Assembly (NCBI GenBank): GCA_017562135.1
Contig: QEYB01000629.1
Coordinates: 1 to 64,000 of the forward strand
From: Dipylidium caninum
Lineage: Eukaryota > Platyhelminthes > Cestoda > Cyclophyllidea > Dipylidiidae
Direction of reading: 5' to 3'
Length of the DNA: 64,000 bases
Every line of letters starts with the position of its first letter. Within the stretch, counting starts at the first letter, position 1. The notes beneath the pieces were generated by a model. That model saw only the letters and a program-made list of their open reading frames with translations. It searched no databases and was not told where the DNA came from. The translations under genes were made by a program, and so were the position numbers. This document shows, one piece after another, positions 1 through 13,300 of the stretch.

Positions 1-1102
1 AACAGAGGGCCCGTAAGATCATCTATGCCAGGTGTACGGCTGCAGAGGTGGAAAGACATGAAATAAGTGCACCGTGAAGAGCAAGCTCAACCCGAATAGT
101 GCTTGTCAAATGCAAAATGTGTGGCGTACACAAGCTGGTGGAGTGTCCTTCGTCGAGATTGGGCAGAATGCGTTAGCTGGACGGTTATTTGTCGCCCCTT
201 CCACCCCCTCAGAAGCGTCAAGAGCATCGCGGTGGGCCCGCGAAATGCAAGAATTCCCACTGCCTTATCAAGGCTCGCACACCCAGATTGTAGTTAAAGC
301 GTTACGTCTGAAAAAGCGCGACTAGGCAGAAACGCAGTTGTATGTGTGATGAAAGTGCTCTCAGAGTCCACTCGAGGTAAGGCGTTTGCGTGGCCGGGGA
401 GGTGCGGGCTCACCTGTTGGCAGCCGTTTCCAGAAAGACGTGTTGGAGATGGGGTCCGATGGAGTAAGAGAGCGGAGGCAGGTTCGCCCGCAGGACCCTT
501 CGGCGGTCGTTCGTCATTTTAATGCCTGGAAGGGGAGAAGCTATTTCAAGCACTTCATCCTCTCCTCATCGAGCATGAATAAAAACCAAAGTGATGTGAA
601 CACGAGATTTGGTCAACCCTCCACATTATTCCTTAGAGGAGGGGCAGAGTGTTAGAAAGCTTAGAGAAGAGAGTGGGTAGACACTGCTGAGGAAGCTGGA
701 GACCGCCGCAAATGGCTTTCGTGGGGCTTCTGGCCTCTGGAAGCAACCCGACAGATCCAGGCCAAAAATGTGTGGCGTCGAGAGACGCATCGTCTGTCGC
801 AACGCCAGGAAGGCCAGGACGACGACTTAAAAGCATGGGTAAATATCCACAGCAGCAACGGCCTCCGACAGGCGAGGAGAAGAGGCGGAAGCTGAGGCAC
901 AAGTGGCATGACGGAAATGCGGCGGTCGTCTGAAGGATTGTGGCGGGCGTCCAGTCGCAAGTCGAGGGACGACTACGGACATCAAACGAAGTTCATGATG
1001 GAAAACCGCAACCCAACAGGCCACTATGGACTGTCCGCCGGCCAGAAAGGACGCCAACTCCACCGCCCCTTGCGACAAGCGCATGCGATGCGGGAAGCCC
1101 AC
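1..1102. other. Probable dynein intron; no gene recognised
   Basis: I searched both strands for the dynein motifs expected after exon 1532-1103 and found none. The stretch is probably intron, with the remaining 3' exons beyond the window edge. The open frames present are short, overlapping and without family features. Confidence 0.5.
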
Positions 1103-4100
1103 CGTATTTTGCGAGGATGAGACGGGAAAAGTCCTCGGAAGGGTAGGAGGTGAGCCAGAAGAGAAAGTCGGCGTGTGTCTTCTCTGGCACAATGACCTCT
1201 GTTGCAAGATCTTCTCCAAGCATGGGCATGCAACGTGGCCAGCCAGGTGGCAGTTCTGCAGCACCACCAGGCGCCCTCGCCGACTGCCAGGGTGATGTAT
1301 GGCGCTCGCCAGCGGGCCTGGGCCCTGCCCAGGAGATCGTTGGATGTCCGTCCGGGCCGGATGCCGCGTCGGCGCCGAAACGCAGTTAGGGCGTTCAGGG
1401 GGTCCCGCGCCAGCGAGAGGACGAAATATCAGCGAGAGAGCAAACAGTTTGAGTCCTCGTTATATACCCTCCCAGATCAAAAAGTGGGCGGCTCCAGGTA
1501 ATGTGTCGGCATTTCGTTAGCTCTATGAAGTTCTGCGGGTGGAAAAAGGCCGTCAAAAGCTGAGGAGCAGAAGAAGCCCAAGTATGTGTTTCGGAGAATC
1601 TCAGTGAGGGGACTCCTCGGACGGCCGCCACAGGGGCCCCTAATCTCACATTTGGGTTCAAACTGGCCACCGCTTCGGGCAACGTGGGAGGAAGGGGGAG
1701 GGGGCAGGTATGCGGTAAGGCTTGCTACTCCCACCGCTCAAAAGCAGGTGGCATCAAATTAACCGCCGTTTTGATGGGCGACCGCGCGCCACACGTCGAG
1801 CGACACCCAGCGAATCCGGGAACATGTGCCACTCAACAGCGCGCATTCAAGAAAGACACCCAGTTACACCCCCCCACCAAAGTCGAACGCCACACAGCCG
1901 AAATTCCGAAAAAAAAAAAAAAAAAAAAAAGAAAAAAAACAGCAATTCCTCATCTCTTTCGGAGGCGAATAGGCTAAATTAGCACGCTTCGCCGTGCCAC
2001 GCGGCGGGTCTGTCGGAGGAGACGCGTCCTCGGGGCGCCACAAGGGCCCGCAAGTACCGGCAGCCACGCCGACGGCCCCTAGCCTCCGCGCTCAAGGCAT
2101 GAAATTCCTCACCTGCAACGGCGGGGATGAACCTTGTCGGAGCGGAGACAGCGCACGAAGGATGAAGGCGAGTCAGGCCAGTGGCGCCCCGAACGGGCAC
2201 GGGAAGGTGGCCTCCTGTGGCGGCCGCGGGCGTTCGTACACTTCCTTCCACCATGGCTGGCGCTTTTCACGCCTTCGGAAGGGGAGAAGAGTAAAGAAAT
2301 GCGAAGCTCAGAAATGACGACCATCAAATCACCGGTTACACTAACAAGTTGGCTCGCAAGCCTCGAGAAACTTGGGAAAGGTTGATTAAATCCCGATTCA
2401 CTGTGGCAGTTGAAACCCCAAAAGCTTTGACTATCAGGCGCCTTAAGGTTATGCCACATGTAATCTAGTCACCATGGAGAAAAGGACCGTCAAGCGGGGA
2501 CCTGACTTATCGCGACGGAGGCCTGTGAAGTCCTCGGTAACTCTCGGGCCCTACGCGACTCTCGGACCCAGTATTTTCTCACTGAGAGCCACTGGGGCGA
2601 GAATTAGGGTGGGGATTCTCAGAGGGCCACGCCGCCCGTGAGGAAGAATCGCCAGAGAGCATCCTCCACCTCGCCCCTGCCAATGGAAGCGTGGAGGGGT
2701 GAGAGCGAGGCTTAGCAGTCCCGATGGGGCTGGATGCTACCACGCAAAGCAATTTAGCCTAGCGCCACTTTTAGCCAAAAGGGGCGCCTCCAGAGAAATA
2801 GTGGCCGGGGGTTTCGCTGCCTCAGGCCGACTGGCAATCGGAGAGGTTTGTTGAGCCCGTGGCAGCGGGGCAAACGGCTGTCTGTCACACCGAAACGCAT
2901 CGGGAGTGTCAAGAAGGCGTCAAGCGTCAACGGGGCCGGGGAAGGGGGCCGTTGCCCACCCAGCAATGGCACGTCCTAAGCGTTAAAGCTCACTTCTGCC
3001 CGACACTGAGCATCTTGTGTGAACTGCCCTTGGCCTCGCGAAAATGCGGAGGCGGACAAAATGCGGCCCAGTGGGAAGAGACCGCAGCTTGCGGTTTTCT
3101 CGGCTACGCCTCACACGGAGGCGAAGACTTCGCCGGACGTTCAATAACTCACCTCGGCCTTCACATGATGGGCCAGCCGCACACCATACATGAGAGAAGG
3201 AAGAGGAGTTTTTCGTCCGTTCGAACAGTGAACGGCAGACATTGCGGTAGATGAAAGCTGGTGAATTGGCGTTCATAATTCTTCACTCCTGGTCTCCAAC
3301 ATCGTCCGACGGTTCGCTCCGACTTGATTGACTATGTGGAAACAAGAATAAGGGGATGGTCCTAAGTGGTCGTGGTGCCGCGGTTTTCCCCACCCTCTGC
3401 CGCGTGACGAAGGAAGTCTCAAGCCCTGCGAGGCTACTAGCCTCGAAGCCAGGTCCACTGGCGTCCGGTTGACCCGCTTGCCGGTGACCCCTTCCAGTCG
3501 TGCCTTCTTCTCGGCACGCGCTCAGATTTAATGAGCTTCTGTCCGGTCCCCCTCGGCCCCTTTTGGACAGACTCTGAGGCTGCCGAAAGTGTGGCGGGTG
3601 CAGCCTCGACCCGTCGAGTTTCGAAATAATAGGCCGATTAAGTGCAACTGCCGTCTTCATCGGCTTTTCCCTCCCCACCCTTTGCGTCGTGGTCGTTGAC
3701 ATCCCGTCGGCGGAAGGAATGGCGTCAGGGAGCAGAGTTGTTCAGCACACATGCCCACAGACAGGCAGAGCTTTTCCTACTGGCAAAAAAGAGGCGGGTG
3801 GACGTGGTGTGGCGAGTAGCTGCGAATCTTTGACACAAGACACAGCCAACACTGCGCTACAAACGCGTCCGGCGGCCTGTCAAAAAGTCACTCTGACGAC
3901 AGACGGTGCGTTAACAACAATCACAAAGGGAGTGCTGGACGGGACGGCGGGAGAACATCGTCTGCCCGTGCGCTTGCGCGGCTCGCAATCACCAGGAACG
4001 AAGAGGTTGACAAACCAGGCGAAGCGAGTAAACTGGTCAGTTCGGGTCGAATGTTGCCGAGGTCGGCGATGCAGAAGAAGAGAATCGCCCTGGCTGGCCA

Positions 4101-4357
4101 ACCGGAAGTGTAGCCGTCCGGGTGGCGTCGATTTCCACCTGCGTCTGCCTCGGCCACCTCCTGCTTCTATTGAATCTTCCTGCGATAGAGGGTCTTAGAG
4201 GACCGAGAGAATGTTGATTGCCGTCTCATCCTCCAAATGTTGCCTTCAGAGGTGCTTTCAAACACCTCGAGGATCTTGTCCAACTCCTTCTAAAGGTCCG
4301 CTTGTTCTCCGCTGACTCGAGTATCACCCGCTTCTTCCGTCGCCTCCCAGCTTCGGG
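1103..4357 (-). pseudogene. Dynein heavy chain 3' exons (AAA6 and C-terminal region), frame broken many times
   Basis: Five segments continue the same gene: 4357-3925, 3257-3153, 2676-2507, 2256-2113 and 1532-1103. Each holds clear dynein motifs in order, scattered over different frames. In 4357-3925 these are [24 protein letters not shown] and FAWFVNLFV. In 3257-3153 there is [11 protein letters not shown]. In 2676-2507 there is [11 protein letters not shown] followed by an in-frame stop. In 2256-2113 there are WKEVYERP and RCLRSDKV. In 1532-1103 there are [15 protein letters not shown] and [11 protein letters not shown] count at least a dozen one- or two-base shifts in about 1.3 kb. The motifs themselves are little changed, so base-level sequence or assembly error is as likely as true decay. 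Typing this as a pseudogene describes the sequence as given and does not assert loss of function. The remaining C-terminus is expected left of base 1. Confidence 0.75.
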
Positions 4358-7300
4358 CTTATGACGGGGATTACTTAGTGGTGTTGGTACCTCATTTTTG
4401 AAATTGGTTAACTACATAGTCATAAGTGCTCTGCGAGGCGTCTGCCGCAATGATGCCTGACTGCAGAAATAGAACCCCTCCATTGCGGCGACAATGCTCA
4501 ACAGCTGGTCGGTCAGGCCGATCGGCGTGATCATGAAGTTGATGAGGCACACCTTGACGGAGACCTCTGGCACGTAGTGCGGGTTGCGCATGCGTGTGGT
4601 GAGGTAGAACTTGAAGTCGCTGTTGTACTCCAACACGTCCTCGCCCAGCCGGATGTAGTCGCTGCCGCTTTGCCGGTAGACGAGCTTCTGCAGGATTGGC
4701 TCGAGCACGGGGTCGAGGGTTTCGCCGACGTTCTCGAGGAGAACGGGCCAGCCGAACTGGATGGCGTTTTCCAGCGTCCTCATTAATTGCTGTCTGTCAT
4801 GCGGATCACCCGGAGGTTCCTGTCCTTCTCCATATTTCGGATCCACTTATTCGCCTGGCCTACAATTAGGGCAAATTTTTCCCTAATTCTGCGGCAATGG
4901 CCACAGCCACAATCCCGCCTGCGTGGAGCAAGCGGCCTCCCCCCGAGCAGCACGGTTCTATGGGCTACGCGGCTGCTCTTCGGCTAACTCGACATCCCGG
5001 CGCTTCAGACGCCATGGAAGGGTGTTGCATGACCGTCTCGCAGCCTCGTAATGCCTCAACTCTCCCTCTTATTCCGGTGCGGCGGTACCGTCCCATTGAG
5101 GTGTAGTGATTGAGGAAAGGACAACTGGGGATTGTTTACGCACTGAATTGCCCCCGAGAAATCTGCCGTCGGCTCAAGGTCTTCAAAACTGCCTCACCGC
5201 GCACCTCCGAAGACAATTACTGCCAAGGGCGCCTTGGGGAGGCCTCGGGGCGGATCGCCGCCTCCGAGGATGGGCGCCACTGAGTCAAGCAAACGGGAAA
5301 TACGCACCCTGGGGGTCAATGCACAGCGACCAGCGGTTGGAATTGGAGACGATGATGCCGTTGTCGGTGGAAAAGCTGTCCACCGGCAGGCCGGCGATGT
5401 TCCACTCGCGAAAAGTCACCGCGTCGCCGAGGGTCTCTGCGACTTTGAAAGTCTCTGAACAGGGAATTTTCAATTGTCGCACCATCTTGTGCCACTCGGC
5501 GGTCACCTCCGACCGGTAGTCCACCGTGAAGGCGCCCAAGTAGGCCACGACGCCCGCGCCCAGCAACACGTCGCCCGTGATGTTGTAGTAGCGTCGCTGT
5601 AAGGCAAGCAAAAGCAGAACATTTCAGGGCGCGACGGCGGCTCAAAAGCGCCCGCGGCCGACCTCAGTTGGTCGGCGATCATCCCCGCAGAGCTTAGCTT
5701 TAGGTGAGGTTTTAGTTGGTGTCTCCGTTCGTCGCCCAGTCGACTGTATCAGAGAAGGAAGGCTGAAGGAGGGGGAGAAGGAGTTTAAAGCCTCCATCCA
5801 ACGCGATTCACGTCACTTGTGACTTGGTAGTTTAGCGTGGGGAAACATCAAAGCTCCGCCGGACCCATCCTTCGGAGCGGTTTCAAGAGCTACGAGTGCA
5901 ACCGCCTGGTAATTTGGCTTTGCCAATTGCGCTCTCGAGAGTGGACGACTCGGCCCGAGCGCGGGGCGCACGGAGGAGGAAGAGGGCCGGTGGCCGGAAA
6001 CGCAGATGCGCCCACAGCACCAGTCCACAGGGTGGCAGAACTCTGCGGCAAACGTCATCCGACATGGAAAAGTGTCATCAATGCAGAAGGTGGCTGCCTA
6101 AGTGAAATACACGGCCAAGTAATCTGACCGTCGGCACAATCACTTCGGCGTTCTGAACACCAAGTGCTGGCACAACTGCGCACTACGGCCGCGGTGTGCG
6201 AGCGCATTTGCAAGTGACACAATGGTGGAAGCGGCGATGATCCCTCGAGGAGGCTGGAACTCATAAGTCAAATGAGAAGAAGGAGGAGCGGTGGGATGGG
6301 ACTGGTTGCGTTCTCCCCTCACACCAGTGTGCCACCCGCCTCATCCCCTCGCTTTCGGCGGAGGCGAGTATTCCCGTGCATCAGCCGTTGTCTAACCTAC
6401 CGGTCGGTCAAATCTCCCTGGGCGACAAAAAACGGAGAAGACGAGTTGAACAGGCCTTGAGAGGGAACCGTCGATCCGCGCATTTAGATGGAAGAAGTTT
6501 GCTAAAGGGCCGCACACTCGGTCTGCCTGAAGGCGCAAGGGCCGAATCGCACGGGCGTTCGCCAGTTAGGGAAAAGTGGCTGTCTAAGTGGAAGAGGACT
6601 GAGGAGCGACTATGATGGGCGGCTAAAGGACGACATGCCTTGAGGTGCTTGGCCGCCTCCGTCCACCGCGATTTTTCGCCGCCCAGTCCGCTGATGAGTT
6701 GCGTGGCGCGTTCTAACTTCTTCCCGCACAACTCCATGGCGTCCAGGAGATCCTGCTTCTTTTTCTGCGTAGCATCCAACTCCGCCTGCAGCGCCGCCAT
6801 CTTCGCCTCCACCGCCTCCAGAATGGCCTTCTTCTCGGTCAACATCTTGTTCTACAGCAGGCAAAACAACCGGGTCGTCAGGGCAAGGACATCGCCGTGG
6901 CTGGCAAATTTTAGGCGCGCTGCCCAGGATATGAGAGGAATCACAGGTAATTAGCTTCTGTAGAGCCTGAGGAGGTCGGAGAGCATAAGAGAGTGCAAAT
7001 AGTGGGGGGGTTGTCAGTGGAAACACCAAGGCAGCTGAAAAGGCGGAACCCTGCAGAGGACATCAGTTGGAGTCCCACGCGGATTGAGAGGTGGGGTGGA
7101 ATACGGAATTTTCTAGAGAAAGTGGATCGCCTCGGGGAGGAAGTCGAAGAGCAGACGATGATACCACAGGACGGGTGGAAGGAGGGGATCGCTCGGCTGC
7201 ACAGCCACAGGGAGACGGGATCGTCGACGTGGACTGCTGCCCCGTGACTGCCTTCACAAACAGTCTTGGCGGGCGCTGAAGTGGGGACTGTGCTCCTCTC

Positions 7301-10300
7301 CGTCCGTTAGTAGCCGACGGTAAGGAATAGGTCGTTGGAGGGGAGATTGTGAGCGGCTGAAGCAGCCGGTCCACGCGCCCCTGCTAGCCTGGAACTGCTG
7401 GGAAGAGCCTCCCTTCACCCAGCTAACAGTCAGCTAACAACTGCCAAATTAGACTGTCACTCTGAAACGATTTAGGCCGTTTTTTGCTCAAGGCGTTCTC
7501 TAACAAATCGGACTCAAATCGGACGCCTCGTGTCCCTCCGCCTCACCGAGAGCCAAAAGTGAGGCTGCAGGTGTTGCGACAACAGGTCCGCTCCCCGGTG
7601 GGGCGCGAAGGGATGGGGGAAGAGGAAGCCTGTCGGATGCAAATCGCCCTCTTCCCGCTCCCAACACTCTCGACGACTACAGGTTCCATGGCCTAGTGGA
7701 CGGCGGAAAATGAATTGGACCCACCTGAATCTCCAGCTCGCTCTCAGCAACGGCCAGCCTGGCCTTCTTGGGCGCCACCACCTTCGAGACCGTGTCGTAT
7801 TTGTCCAGCGCGATGACCCACTTGCAGAGACCCTCGCACGCCGTGCTGGCATTGCGCACGATCTTTGGGTTGAAGTCCTTGTTGGGGATGTACACCTCGC
7901 GGATGCGCTTCATCACCGGCGGCGGGATGGCATCGATGTTGTAGGTCTTGAGCTTCTCCAAAAACTTCAGGTCGCCGAGGACCTTCAGCGAGACGCCCCA
8001 GTAGTCCTCAATCATCTTTCCCGTCGCAGGATCCGGTTTGCGTTCTGGTTTCTCCTGCAGCATGATGCACACCGCCTCCATCACCAACTTAACCACCGGC
8101 GGCGGGTTCTTCATTGACTTGACCAGTGTAATGTCCTGAATGAGGAGAAAAGAGTGACGCCGATAGCATGCCTTCCGCCGCGTCTCCTAGAGCCTCGAGA
8201 GCCGCCCATTCCACTGTCTGCCTCCTCAGGCCTCCGCTGCGCCCTGCGTGAGCCGCCTGGCTGCCAGGAGGAAGAGGAGTCGGCGTCGGCTCGAAGTAGA
8301 CCACTTTGATACCCGTTGCATAAAATGTCGCCTGTGGCTTCCACTAAAGCTTGCAAATGAGCTCCTACTGAGCGTTGAACCCTGAACCGGTCAACGCATC
8401 CCGCACTTGGTGCTGTTTAGCGCTCACAACATTCACCCAGTGAAAAGACCGCGGTGTCCCCTAGAATTGACGTCAAGAGCAGCTAGGAGGCAAGAACTAC
8501 GACGTCTTCGAGGTCCTTCCACCCTTCCGTCCGCCCTCGGGTCAAGAGGAGACCTACGTCCTGAGCCGCAAAGCCGAGTGAGAATCAGGGGCGTCACAGC
8601 AGCGAGGAAGGAAGGCGGAGGACGCTTGGGGAACGCGTGGAGGATGGACGTCGTCTTTCACACTTACACCGTCACATGGAGACGCGCGGAAGCGGGCACA
8701 TATCTTGGTCATATGGGAACACGGGCGCCCTTATCCCACTCACACTCTGTTTCAGCGTGTCCAACGAGGCGAGGGCGTCATTGAGAACAGGCAGCGCCTC
8801 CGCCAGGTCAGCCTCGCACTCATCCTTGATGGACTGCGCCGCGGCAGCCTGCTGGTTCGCCGCCAGCTGGTCGGAGGCGACGACGGTGCGCTGCGCCTCC
8901 ACCTCCAGCGTGTCTTTGGCGACTCGGGTGAGCAGGGCGTCGGTCTCCTGGCCGGTGGCCGCCAGTTGCGGCTGCAGCCGCACCAACTCCTCCTTCATCT
9001 TGCCGATCTCCTGCGCCGCGAAGTCCAGCTTTTCCAGGCCATTGAGGTAACGGTTGCGGAGGTTGGTGAGTTCGTCGCGTTTGTTTCGCAGAAGCTTCTT
9101 AAAGGTGTGGATGAGCTCGAGGTAGGAGGTCGGTGTGACGTAGTTGTGCCGACGCAACTCGGCCAAAAAACGCTCCGAGAGGAGGCGAACGCTCTCGTGG
9201 AAGTGTTTGCACATCACCACGATGGCGTCACGAACCGCTGTCTCCAGGTCGACGTCGGAGAGGGACGTGGTTGCCACCATTTCGAGGGCATCCTCCGGCC
9301 AGACCTAAGTGCCAGGCAGCCATTAAGTTGTCATCTTTGCAAAGATGTTGGGCTTTGCCCAGCCGACGCAAGTTGCGTCCATTATACTTTACCAAATAAT
9401 ACAATTGTCCCGCATTATTAATGACTTAGTGACAGTGTGTGGACAATTTGCATATCCTCTTTCGAAAACATGTTTCGTCCTTCGGAACGATAAGAAAAAT
9501 AAAAGTGGGCCAGTGTTTATTCAATAATTTGCTCCCTTTTTGGATTTTGTGCCCTTTAAAAGACTGTGAGGACGAAAACGAGTGATGGGCGGAGGGTGGG
9601 CACCCACTCCTGCCTCCCTCCCGAGCATCGCCTGCCGTCTTTCATGGACTGCTCTCTTCAAAGTGTCCCCGAAGGGAGCCTCGTCCGCTTTCACGAGCTC
9701 ACAAGTGGTCCTCGAGTGTCCCGCCACGTGCACATCTCAACATTCCCTCATTTCAGAGTAGAATTTACTTCGGAGGTGGAAAGGCCACCGTGCCCTCTTC
9801 CTTGCGACTTTTCCGCATGTGACCAACTTTTTGTCTTCCGTTTGTCACCAGCGCTTCAAGAAGGCCTCCGAGTTGATCCGTTCCAGCGGAGATGGGCACA
9901 AAATGTCCCATGTGACGCCCACTTCGAATTTCCACGCCACTCCTAACCGCCCAATGTGGTTCGAGCTGGTTTGCTGAGCTGAAGCAAGTCCTTCCGCGAT
10001 TTCCCAAGTGTTCGAAAAAGCCTCTTGCGCCGAACATGGCCTCAACATCACCGTCGTCGATCGGGGATGAGATCGTCCACAACGTGGCTCGTCAGAAAGG
10101 TCAAAATCCTCAGCTGTTTCATTTCGCCCTCTCTGAAATCCGCACAGAATACCACTAACGTGAACCGACTTTATTTTAGTTATTTTTCTACGCCAGCGTG
10201 TGTACATTAAACAGTAAAAGTAGGGAGCCAAACCTACGTCAAATAAACATGTGTTTTGTCGAAAATGGTTGTCATGGGAACGGGGTGAAATTTCCGGTGG

Positions 10301-13300
10301 ACTTGACATGTTGTCCTCAGTGGCAGCCGCCTTCGGCCCAACATATCAACGCGGCACAGCGTCCCAACTCGCTTCACGTGCAAGCGCATCGTTGTGGAAG
10401 TCCAAATGTCGCGTGGCGTTTGTGGACGAATTGTCTACTCCCAGTGTTCGTGAACCTAAGGCTTTAGGGCGCCACTGACAGTCGTACGTCTCCCCCCTCC
10501 GTCGTTATTTTCAATGTGACGCGGTGACATCACTGAAATTCACCAACCGTCTGCCCTCACTTGCTGGCGGTGAGGGGTCCAGACACTTATTAACCGCTTC
10601 AGCTGTTAAGAAGGCGAGAAGGTGGAGGAACAAAGCTATTCGTCGGCACTTGACATCCCAGCACTGGACACGCGGCAGGTGGCAGGCTAATGTGTTGCCA
10701 TTCAGGCCCATTGCCGGTCCATCCCCTAGCTAATTTCGCCCATCATCGTGGGCAGACCTTCTCCGCCCGGTAGAGAGACCAATCGTCTTCCTGCGCACCT
10801 CGGCGCCCGGACTGGGCGCCAGAGGAGCTTCGACCTCCTGCTCACGTGGCCACGGACCCGCTGCAGACTGCCCTACTTGAGGGGGACGGGGGATCGTACC
10901 TGGAACCAGTCGATGGTGCAGCAGTTGATGAGAGAGGGGAACATGCGCAGACGATTGCGGAAGGCGTCGCCGATGGGACTCATCGTCATCACGATGTGGA
11001 GGTTCTTGCGCACCCGCTCGATGAAGTAGGTGTAGAGCGTCAGCGGCGAGGTCCCCGCCTTCTTGCCCTGGTGTGATGGGAAAAACAAAAAAAAACAAAA
11101 AGGACTCCCGCGCCTCTACAACTGGCCGGGGGAGAGGCGCGAATCCCCCTCAGTGGATTGGACCTTATCGTCATTTGTGCGACCCGTTGTTCGACCCCCT
11201 CGAAATCGAGAAATGCTGCCTTAGGACAGTCAGGCATGTTGAGCGCCTCTGGCCCCCTTGAGGGGGCGGCTGGTTCCCCGTCACAGACCTACTCGAGAGG
11301 TGGAAGGAGTGCGTGGCGTGAGTCGGTGGCTTGGCGGCAGGAACGAAGTCGAAAATTTTCCTCGCCCCACGATGCTCCTACACTTTATCGCCCGAGACCA
11401 AAAGACGAGAGTATGCAGGTTCTGCCGAATCGGGATGCTGTCACAACGACGCTAGCAGGCGTGTTTATCTTCAAGGGCTGATGCGACAGCCGACGGTGCG
11501 CCACTCTGCGCACGTGAGACACTGGCGTTCGAGAGTCGCCCTCTCGGGCAGCGAAGGCGAAAAGTTAGTCGGTGGAGGCATTCGAATGGCAAATTCCGCC
11601 TTCTACGGCTTCCAATGGTTCTGTTCCACAGATTTCCACCCCCTACGAAATGAATTTATCATAGAAATTTCTAGGAAAATTGGTCCGAGATCCGCCTAAC
11701 AAGCGGAACTTTGACAATTGCGCTGAGACAAGACGAAGTGCCGCTTGAAATGACCCCGCTCTGGCACAGCCCTTAATCAGGCTGCGAGACTTCTTACGTA
11801 GAAGAGAACCACACCAAGCCGCCGGGGCTGGCGAAGTCCCCTGCCAGACTTCGTCTGGTCGTGCGCCACTTTTCGCCCAACAGCCGCTTTGATTTGGGAC
11901 TACAGTCGGCGGCGGTGGGCAGTCGTCCACAGCGACAACTTCCCACATGCGGTTGTGGCTGTGCTGGGGGGAGAAAAGGACAACCCGTGACGGAGCTTGA
12001 GGCGACGGCAAACGGCAAACCGGGCGTCCTCACGAAGAGGCTTCTTCGCCCCCGTTGCTGAGTACCGCGCCGGTGGCAGCGACACACAAAGCGCCTGCGT
12101 GTGAATGACGAACGTCGAGAAAGCTGGTTTCTGCGTTCGTCGCAAGGCGTTTAAAAGAACAGAGGAATCGGGTGAAGCTGACAACGAGGCGAAAGAACTT
12201 ACAGCCTCCCGAGCTACTGACTGGAGCTTCTCGAGCATCTCCGCCTTCTCGTCGGCCGGGAATATGTTGGGCAGATCGCCCGAATTCAGAAGCATGGAGA
12301 TGTCCTCCATGAAGGACTCCATCTTAATCTGTCCGTCGGAGAAGAGGAAGACAGTGGGTTTGCCGGTGAGACCCGTCTTCAGCAGGAGGCGCTTCATGTC
12401 CTCCCTCCAGTCCGCGGCGCTGTAGTTGCGCGTGATTTCGATGCTGAAGCACTCGTAGTCCGCCATGTAGGCGGCCAGGCGGGCTGCGCTGTGGCGGCCG
12501 CTTCCTCCCACGCCTGAAAGGGAGCCACACGCCACTCTGCCAGGCCAGAATCTTTTGAGTCGACACATTCTCGTCAAAAGACGCGCTACCGCCTATTGCC
12601 GTGAGGAAGGGCCACAGACAGGCACTCTGACAGCTCGGACGAGCCGACGTCCCGGATGCCCCGGTAGCGAGGGACTCGGGCTGGCGGTTGGGAGAGCAAA
12701 TGCCCCCCAAGTGCCTAATTCTCGCTCACTACCTAGGCCCCCCCCCTCTCCCTCCACCTTCTTGACAGTGTCAATCCTGTAACGTGTATGTTAAATTTCT
12801 CAAGAAAGCCCCGACTACTGACCGACAAGGAGACAATGACCCGCGTCCTGTTTCAGCACCCGCGACACCCGGCCGACGTGTTCCATTGCAAACTGGAAGA
12901 GCACCAGGTTCATTGGCGTCTTGGTCACCGAGTTGTAGTCGTCCAGGAAGTGCTGCATCCTCTTCTTGAGCTCCTGCATACTCGTTACCTCGTCGTAGGT
13001 CTGTTCATCGCTCATATAATCGCCGAACATGAGGGCACGGATGTCCTCGTCGGTGACTTTCCCGTTGGGCTGGGTGAGGTGGCCCAAGAGTTTGTCTATG
13101 CTGACCTTGAAGACGGAGTTGAGAGTCTCCCTGACTATCTCGAACCACTTCACTCGGTCCGATTCCAAAGTCAGACGGTCGTAGAACACCCGGTACACCT
13201 GAAAGGGAAGTGAACTTCCCCAGAATTTGCAATAACTGGCTGATTTGCGTTGACTTTTTTTAATCATACGACTGTTATGCAAGTCGTCTACACATTTTTG

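Noticed and set aside
1909..1939. A-rich tract as the tail of a retroposed gene
   Set aside because: No intronless coding body or flanking duplication next to it; it lies inside a dynein intron.
8705..9421. 238-codon plus-strand open frame
   Set aside because: It lies antisense to the dynein stalk exon 9304-8744 and is explained by the codon bias of that exon.
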